Part shown: piece by piece, positions 6,197 to 10,238 of the stretch
How positions within the stretch are numbered: the first letter of the stretch is position 1
Layout: every line of letters starts with the position of its first letter
NCBI GenBank assembly: GCA_023425485.1
Contig: JAFACO010000151.1
Span: 1-10,238, forward strand
DNA from: Bacillota bacterium
Lineage (GTDB): Bacteria; Bacillota; Clostridia; Lachnospirales; Lachnospiraceae
DNA length: 10,238 bases
Direction: 5' to 3'
Made by a program: the position numbers and the translations under genes
Notes under the pieces: model-generated
What the model saw: the letters and a program-made list of their open reading frames with translations, nothing else
Told to the model about the DNA's origin: nothing
The model's database searches: none

Positions 6197-7774
6197 TTAT
6201 CCCCTTGGCTTTACTGTTGGCATATCGCAGTTATGAAGTACACCTTTTGCAAGTAGAAAGCAAACCAATCCAGCAATAAGTTCCCAAGCCGCAAGGATTA
6301 GTAGCGCAAGTACTAATCCAACATTTCCTCCGATGGCAATACCCACGATAATGGCTGGTACAAGTCCAGGCAGTAGGAATATTATGATTAATATCATGTA
6401 TATTACTAACAACAACCCTGCACTGATATTTGCCCCTGTAAATCTCATAATAAAGTAATTAAAGCCTACGAGATAGAATGCAAACAATGTATAGACTAAA
6501 ATACACATTAGCACAATAAATACATTTTCCTGCAGTAATATACCAGAAACTCCAAAGATTAATATGCTTTCAATTGCGGTCTTGACCATAACCTCCATAT
6601 TGCTCCATATAATCTTCTTAAAAGAGCTTTCTGGTATTAAATAGATATAGTGATAATACGTATCCTTTAGACCTCTGCCCGTACCAATTAAAAACACCTG
6701 CATCCACATAAGTATTTGTAAAGTAATAGTTAAATCCTTTGTAAGGACGGAACTAACATTGGCACCAATTATAATAATAAATGATACCACTGATAAAAAC
6801 CCAAGTCTGCTCTGCCTAAAACTTTCTCTTAAATGCTTACCCAGGAGTGTAGATGCTCCAAATCCTGATATCCCTGTTTTTACAACTTTAATTTTGCTGG
6901 CTGTAGCATTCGCAGCATTAAGATTACCTTCTGCTATCAATCGTTTTTTCTCAAAATTCGTTTCTGTAGCTACTAAAGTATCTTCATAATAATCCGGGTT
7001 TGTTAAAACAATGTATACAATTAGTACTACACCAAAGAGTATTGTTACTCCAAAAAACAAAAAGCCTTTTATAATTTCACCAGTTAGAAACGCCGTCACA
7101 CCTGCTGACATCCAACCAGCCACTGGGATATAAGTCATTGCTGGTGATTTGATTGCTCCTTCTAATGACAGAATTAAATTTTGGGATTCTAAAAGATTTA
7201 GACCTAAAACAATCAATAAGGGCAGAAAAACAAGGATAGTAATGACCTTAACACAGGTTTTTCTTTTAACATTACCGTTTACTACACTATATAAAAGTAA
7301 AGACACAATGGAAAGTACAATTACAGATATCATAGTTGCTAAAAAAGTTAATAGTACTCCACCATAGTTAACCCCAAAGTTTGCCAATGAACTTGCCTGA
7401 AAAAGAATAAAAAATACAGCAAAAAATGCAGTCTTTGTCAGTCGTAGAATACCATAAAATAATATCTTACTAGGATTTATTGGCGATACAAATAACAAGT
7501 TAACATCATTCATTTCAAATATTGCATCACCATTTGAAATACCTTTTAACACAGCCATGACTACGAACATCCCAAGAAAGGCAAATAATATTCCTGTAAA
7601 CCAGAATAACGATGCTTGATTCTGTTCTGGTGGGGTTGTAAACAATGTAGAAACAGCAGAAATTACGATTAATAGTATTAAACAAATATAAAGAATCAAT
7701 TTACCGGGCTTATGTAACAGTTCCAGTAAACTATTTTTCATACTTTTTTTAATAATATATATTAAAGCTTTCAT
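6197..7774 (-). CDS. ABC exporter permease (ABC_export family), 525 residues
   Basis: An integral membrane protein with roughly 11-12 hydrophobic segments, among them about 26-46, 56-76, 105-127, 137-163, 175-195, 235-257, 326-346, 397-440, 452-482 and 485-510. A polar loop of about 60 residues lies in the middle (260-325). Sequence style and size fit the putative ABC exporter family that pairs with a single ATPase. Both halves carry a similar stretch before a membrane segment: D-V-N-L-L-F-V-S-P-I-N-P-S-K-I-L (90-105) and D-T-Y-Y-H-Y-I-Y-L-I-P-E-S-S-F-K-K-I (371-388). This suggests an internal duplication, so one chain may supply both halves of the channel. The ATG overlaps the ATPase stop as ATGA (7771-7774), so translation is probably coupled. 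The substrate is unknown; lipids, peptides or drugs are all possible. Confidence 0.87.
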   Translation of the reverse strand: MKALIYIIKKSMKNSLLELLHKPGKLILYICLILLIVISAVSTLFTTPPEQNQASLFWFTGILFAFLGMFVVMAVLKGISNGDAIFEMNDVNLLFVSPINPSKILFYGILRLTKTAFFAVFFILFQASSLANFGVNYGGVLLTFLATMISVIVLSIVSLLLYSVVNGNVKRKTCVKVITILVFLPLLIVLGLNLLESQNLILSLEGAIKSPAMTYIPVAGWMSAGVTAFLTGEIIKGFLFFGVTILFGVVLIVYIVLTNPDYYEDTLVATETNFEKKRLIAEGNLNAANATASKIKVVKTGISGFGASTLLGKHLRESFRQSRLGFLSVVSFIIIIGANVSSVLTKDLTITLQILMWMQVFLIGTGRGLKDTYYHYIYLIPESSFKKIIWSNMEVMVKTAIESILIFGVSGILLQENVFIVLMCILVYTLFAFYLVGFNYFIMRFTGANISAGLLLVIYMILIIIFLLPGLVPAIIVGIAIGGNVGLVLALLILAAWELIAGLVCFLLAKGVLHNCDMPTVKPRG

Positions 7775-8475
7775 TGTGCCTCACCACCCTCGGTAATTGA
7801 AAAATATATATCCTCTAAGCTTTTTCCCACAGGTAAATCACTTCTTCGGCAAACTGCAGCTATTTTACCATTCTTCAATATATAGGTAGTGTCCCAATTC
7901 TCTTCCATGCTTTCAATCATGTGCGTACTAACTAACAATGCACACCCCAGGTTTTTAAGCTCATTTATCATTGCTTTAATCTCACGAATACCATGGGGAT
8001 CAAGACCAATGAGAGGTTCATCAAAAATTACTGCTTTAGGTTTAGGTAGCAAAGCGCAACAAACACTGACTTTTTGCTGCATTCCCTTACTAAGTTCCTT
8101 ACCTAGTTTAAGACGCTTATCATCTAGCTCAAACCGCTTTAATAATTCATCCGCATATGACTCCCAATCTTGTAAACGATATGCCTTTGCTATAAACTCT
8201 AGATGTTCATAAACGGTAAGCATAGGGAATAACATTGGCATCTCTGGCACATATCCCAGCAGCCGCTTTGCTTCAGTGGAATGATTTTCATAGCCACCTA
8301 CAGTAATGGAGCCCTGAAATCGCAACAAACCGCAAATTGATTTTATAAGGGTTGACTTACCCGCTCCATTCGGGCCAAGTAAGACAGACAATTCACCTGG
8401 TTGAACCATAAGTGAAATATCATCGTTGGCAAGGAATTTACCATAGCGTTTCGAAACATTATTAGCAATCATCAT
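7771..8475 (-). CDS. ABC transporter ATP-binding protein
   Basis: A 234-residue cytoplasmic ATPase that powers the permease encoded immediately downstream. Visible elements in order: Walker A GPNGAGKST (34-42); a Q-loop region reading YVPEMP (75-80) in which glutamate (E78) stands where most ABC proteins have glutamine; the signature LSKGMQQKV (128-136); Walker B AVIFDEPLIGLDP (148-160) with catalytic E153; and the switch histidine H185 in STHM. All catalytic positions are intact; the YVPE form is common in this branch of ABC-2-type ATPases. The start at 8475 has GGAGG (8485-8489) nine bases upstream; the next codon is also ATG (8472) and would be 12 bases away. Two candidate promoters precede the gene, and it is first in a two-gene operon. 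Confidence 0.95.
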   Translation of the reverse strand: MMIANNVSKRYGKFLANDDISLMVQPGELSVLLGPNGAGKSTLIKSICGLLRFQGSITVGGYENHSTEAKRLLGYVPEMPMLFPMLTVYEHLEFIAKAYRLQDWESYADELLKRFELDDKRLKLGKELSKGMQQKVSVCCALLPKPKAVIFDEPLIGLDPHGIREIKAMINELKNLGCALLVSTHMIESMEENWDTTYILKNGKIAAVCRRSDLPVGKSLEDIYFSITEGGEAQ

Positions 8476-8539
8476 AGTAACAAACCTCCGTTATTTATGT
8501 AATTTAATAACATAATACTGTGTCATTATTCTTGAGACC

Positions 8540-8568
8540 ATTATAATTTACAATATTATAAAATTCAA
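8540..8568 (-). promoter_or_regulatory. proximal promoter of the ABC transporter operon
   Basis: TTGAAT (8563-8568), exactly 17 bases, then a perfect TATAAT (8540-8545) on the minus strand. The start point would be near 8533, about 45 bases before the GGAGG site of the ATPase gene. The surrounding DNA is very AT-rich, so TATAAT-like words are common by chance; the matching -35 at ideal spacing is what supports it. Confidence 0.6.
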
Positions 8569-8624
8569 TTAACTAATGATATTTCTATTCTTTTTTAATC
8601 ACATCTTAATAATTGATTTCAGTA

Positions 8625-8695
8625 ATATATGTAAAGTATGCTTTCCATTTAAAATATAACATTATAATTCATAAATGTCAAGCGTGCTTTCCATT
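8625..8695. repeat. 25-base imperfect direct repeat, copies 46 bases apart
   Basis: Positions 8625-8649 and 8671-8695 match at 21 of 25 positions. The last 11 bases, TGCTTTCCATT (AATGGAAAGCA on the minus strand), are identical. One copy lies just upstream of and across the -35 box of the distal promoter; the other covers its expected start point. I noticed no further copy in the window. This layout suggests two binding sites for a regulator of the ABC operon, or a duplicated promoter segment. Confidence 0.7.
8653..8681 (-). promoter_or_regulatory. distal promoter of the ABC transporter operon
   Basis: A perfect TTGACA (8676-8681), 17 bases, then TATATT (8653-8658) on the minus strand. The start would be near 8646, giving a leader of about 170 bases to the ATPase ATG. 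The -35 is inside one copy of the 25-base repeat and the start point is inside the other. The element begins about 55 bases after the hydrolase stop. Confidence 0.6.
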
Positions 8696-8735
8696 AGACA
8701 TTTCAAGAACATCTTTTACTGAAATTAATTTAAGA

Positions 8736-9497
8736 TTAGAGAGTCTGGTGTGAAGTATTAATAAATTCTTTTACCAACTTTACATAGTTCTCAGGATAAA
8801 CAAGACTAAACTCCCCATGCTTCATTTTTGACGCTATATGTAACCTACTTTTATCAATCTCTTGATTTAATCTTTTGGCAGATTTTTTCATTATATTAAT
8901 TTCTTTTCCTCCAACAATAATAAGAACTCTTGCTTTCGTTCTAGCTATTTCCTTTTTTAATTGAAAATCACCGTTGCTTATTGTTATGTTAATTAAAGAT
9001 TGTTTTGTCATTTTCTTGCTGTCCTGATAATATTGTTCAAATTGCTCTGTCGGGAGGCATAATGATTTTGCTTGCAGTTTGGAAAACCACTTTTTATTAA
9101 TTAACCCGTAGAAAAGTGTATAAAATGGAGTCAAACACGCAGTCATTTTCTTCATCGAATACACCAGCGCACTCTCAATCACTGCATAATTTGCAATATT
9201 ATCTCTTCTTGATAATACCTCAATTACAATCTGTGCCCCTAAGGATAATCCGCCCAGCAGAAAAACTTTTCCACCGCAATACAAATCTATATAGTTTATA
9301 AGTTTATCTGCTGAATCGGCAATACTGATAAAGGGTTCCTCGCCAGCCTCACCATGCCCGTCAATAATAGGAGTAATCACACAATACTCCTCTTGAAGTT
9401 GATTAACCATTCCCTTTAGCGACCAATCTGACAAACCACCGCCATGTAACCAAATTACAATGGGTTTATTATGTTGACTTATTTCTGTCCATAACAT
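8736..9497 (-). CDS. alpha/beta hydrolase, serine-nucleophile type
   Basis: A 253-residue soluble enzyme with no signal peptide, so it acts in the cytoplasm. Fold markers in order: strand and oxyanion loop VIWLHGGGLSDW (14-25); IIDGHGEAG (44-52); the nucleophile elbow G-L-S-L-G (83-87) with S85; a lid region rich in aromatic residues (about 115-160); RVLIIVGGKEINIMKKSA (190-207), where E199 is the likely acid; and KHGEFSL (226-232) with catalytic H227. The triad Ser-Glu-His looks complete. The substrate cannot be told; an esterase or lipase-like role is plausible. The ATG at 9497 has AAAGGAG (9506-9512) eight bases upstream. It starts 69 bases after the TetR-family gene on the same strand with no clear terminator between, so it is probably the regulator's target. 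Confidence 0.9.
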   Translation of the reverse strand: MLWTEISQHNKPIVIWLHGGGLSDWSLKGMVNQLQEEYCVITPIIDGHGEAGEEPFISIADSADKLINYIDLYCGGKVFLLGGLSLGAQIVIEVLSRRDNIANYAVIESALVYSMKKMTACLTPFYTLFYGLINKKWFSKLQAKSLCLPTEQFEQYYQDSKKMTKQSLINITISNGDFQLKKEIARTKARVLIIVGGKEINIMKKSAKRLNQEIDKSRLHIASKMKHGEFSLVYPENYVKLVKEFINTSHQTL

Positions 9498-9566
9498 ATT
9501 ACTATCTCCTTTCTGTTGATTTCTATATTTATTAATAAGTCTTTTTCTTTTGCGTTCTAGGTTATT

Positions 9567-10172
9567 TTATTTTTCATATACCTTTTTCCACATTTTTAAG
9601 AGTTTTTCAAATTCTTTTTCAATTATATCCGCGTCAACTGTTCCTTTTAGTAATGCAAAATGAAGATACCCATCTGCAGCCCATATCATTTCTTGATACA
9701 TTTCGTGCAAATCAATGTCGTCTCGCAGCTTATTAAGATCTATAGATGAAAATATTATTCTTTCACTCTCAGCACTAATCTCATCAAAGTTGCTTTGAAT
9801 TTCCTGTCTTATTTCCCACTCTGGTTCATAATAGGCTCGTAGCGAAAATTGGCTGACATAGGGAAATCTCTTCATTAAATTACATTTTACTTTAAGAGAA
9901 CGCCCCATCAATTCAAAAAAGTCATTTGTCCCAAATACATTCTGCTCTAATATTTCCTTTCTGGTTAATTCAATGGAGGTATTCCAAAGAAAAAGATAGA
10001 TTTCTTTCTTATTTTTAAAATGATAAAATAGCAAAGCTTTTGATATCCCTGCTTCAGCTGCAATCTCTGCAACAGGTGCTTTCTTATAGGTATTTTGTGA
10101 AAATATCCGAAATCCTGCATTAATAATCTTATTCTGCTTTTCTTCCGACAAGTGAAAAAAGCCCGGGTTCAT
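9567..10172 (-). CDS. TetR/AcrR-family transcriptional regulator
   Basis: A 201-residue regulator, normal for the family. The N-terminal DNA-binding domain (about 8-55) has the helix-turn-helix PVAEIAAEAGISKALLFYHF (33-52) followed by KNKKEIY, a classic TetR_N pattern. The C-terminal 140 residues are helical and would form the dimer and ligand pocket; they resemble no specific subgroup I can name. The ATG at 10172 has a perfect AAAGGAGG (10181-10188) eight bases upstream. It lies directly upstream of the alpha/beta hydrolase, so by the usual logic it represses itself and that gene until a ligand binds. The promoter would be in the last 50 bases of the window or beyond; TATAAA-like sequence is present there but no convincing -35 or operator. 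Confidence 0.94.
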   Translation of the reverse strand: MNPGFFHLSEEKQNKIINAGFRIFSQNTYKKAPVAEIAAEAGISKALLFYHFKNKKEIYLFLWNTSIELTRKEILEQNVFGTNDFFELMGRSLKVKCNLMKRFPYVSQFSLRAYYEPEWEIRQEIQSNFDEISAESERIIFSSIDLNKLRDDIDLHEMYQEMIWAADGYLHFALLKGTVDADIIEKEFEKLLKMWKKVYEK

Positions 10173-10238
10173 TTCGAACGCCTCCTTTATTGTTTTAGTT
10201 TCGTATTCTTTTTATAAAGGTCTGAATTTCTTGATTAA

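Noticed and set aside
1..10238. CRISPR array, insertion sequence, phage or toxin-antitoxin genes
   Set aside because: I saw no evenly spaced repeats, transposase-like proteins, terminal inverted repeats or small toxin/antitoxin frames with ribosome binding sites.

Overview
The window looks like chromosome from an AT-rich, low-GC Firmicute. Strong AAGGAGG-type ribosome binding sites, classic TTGACA/TATAAT promoters and the gene content (UPF0210 with UPF0237, polA with coaE, a proofreading-dead PolA, an ABC_export-type permease) fit an anaerobic Clostridia member. My best guess, from protein flavour only, is Lachnospiraceae near Lachnoclostridium. Every protein gene is on the minus strand; a single tRNA is on the plus strand.

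Right to left, in the direction of transcription: a TetR-family regulator (9567-10172) is followed after 69 bases by an alpha/beta hydrolase (8736-9497), probably as one operon. A 260-base AT-rich gap then holds two good minus-strand promoters and a 25-base imperfect direct repeat that frames one of them. It precedes a two-gene ABC transporter operon, an ATPase (7771-8475) overlapping a 525-residue permease (6197-7774) by four bases. A hairpin at 6134-6165 closes that operon.

A gene-free stretch of about 310 bases (5887-6196) separates this from tRNA-Leu(CAA) (5804-5886, plus strand), which has its own promoter and terminator. Divergent from the tRNA is a housekeeping block: a membrane-anchored zinc-finger anti-sigma-like protein, then polA, coaE, a YycJ-like metallo-beta-lactamase-fold protein, an ACT-domain protein (UPF0237) and the first 133 codons of a UPF0210/PFL-family protein that runs off the left edge. 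A promoter with two inverted repeats lies between coaE and the metallohydrolase, so the last three genes may form their own unit.

Functionally, the left half is DNA replication/repair (PolA), coenzyme A synthesis (CoaE), a probable nuclease-type hydrolase and a widely conserved but poorly understood ACT/PFL pair. The right half is accessory: export through an ABC transporter of unknown substrate, and a TetR-controlled hydrolase. I see no mobile element, CRISPR array, phage gene or obviously new defence system. The points most worth a second look are in the control regions (8625-8695, 1665-1743) and the unusual translation starts of the anti-sigma-like gene and possibly polA.
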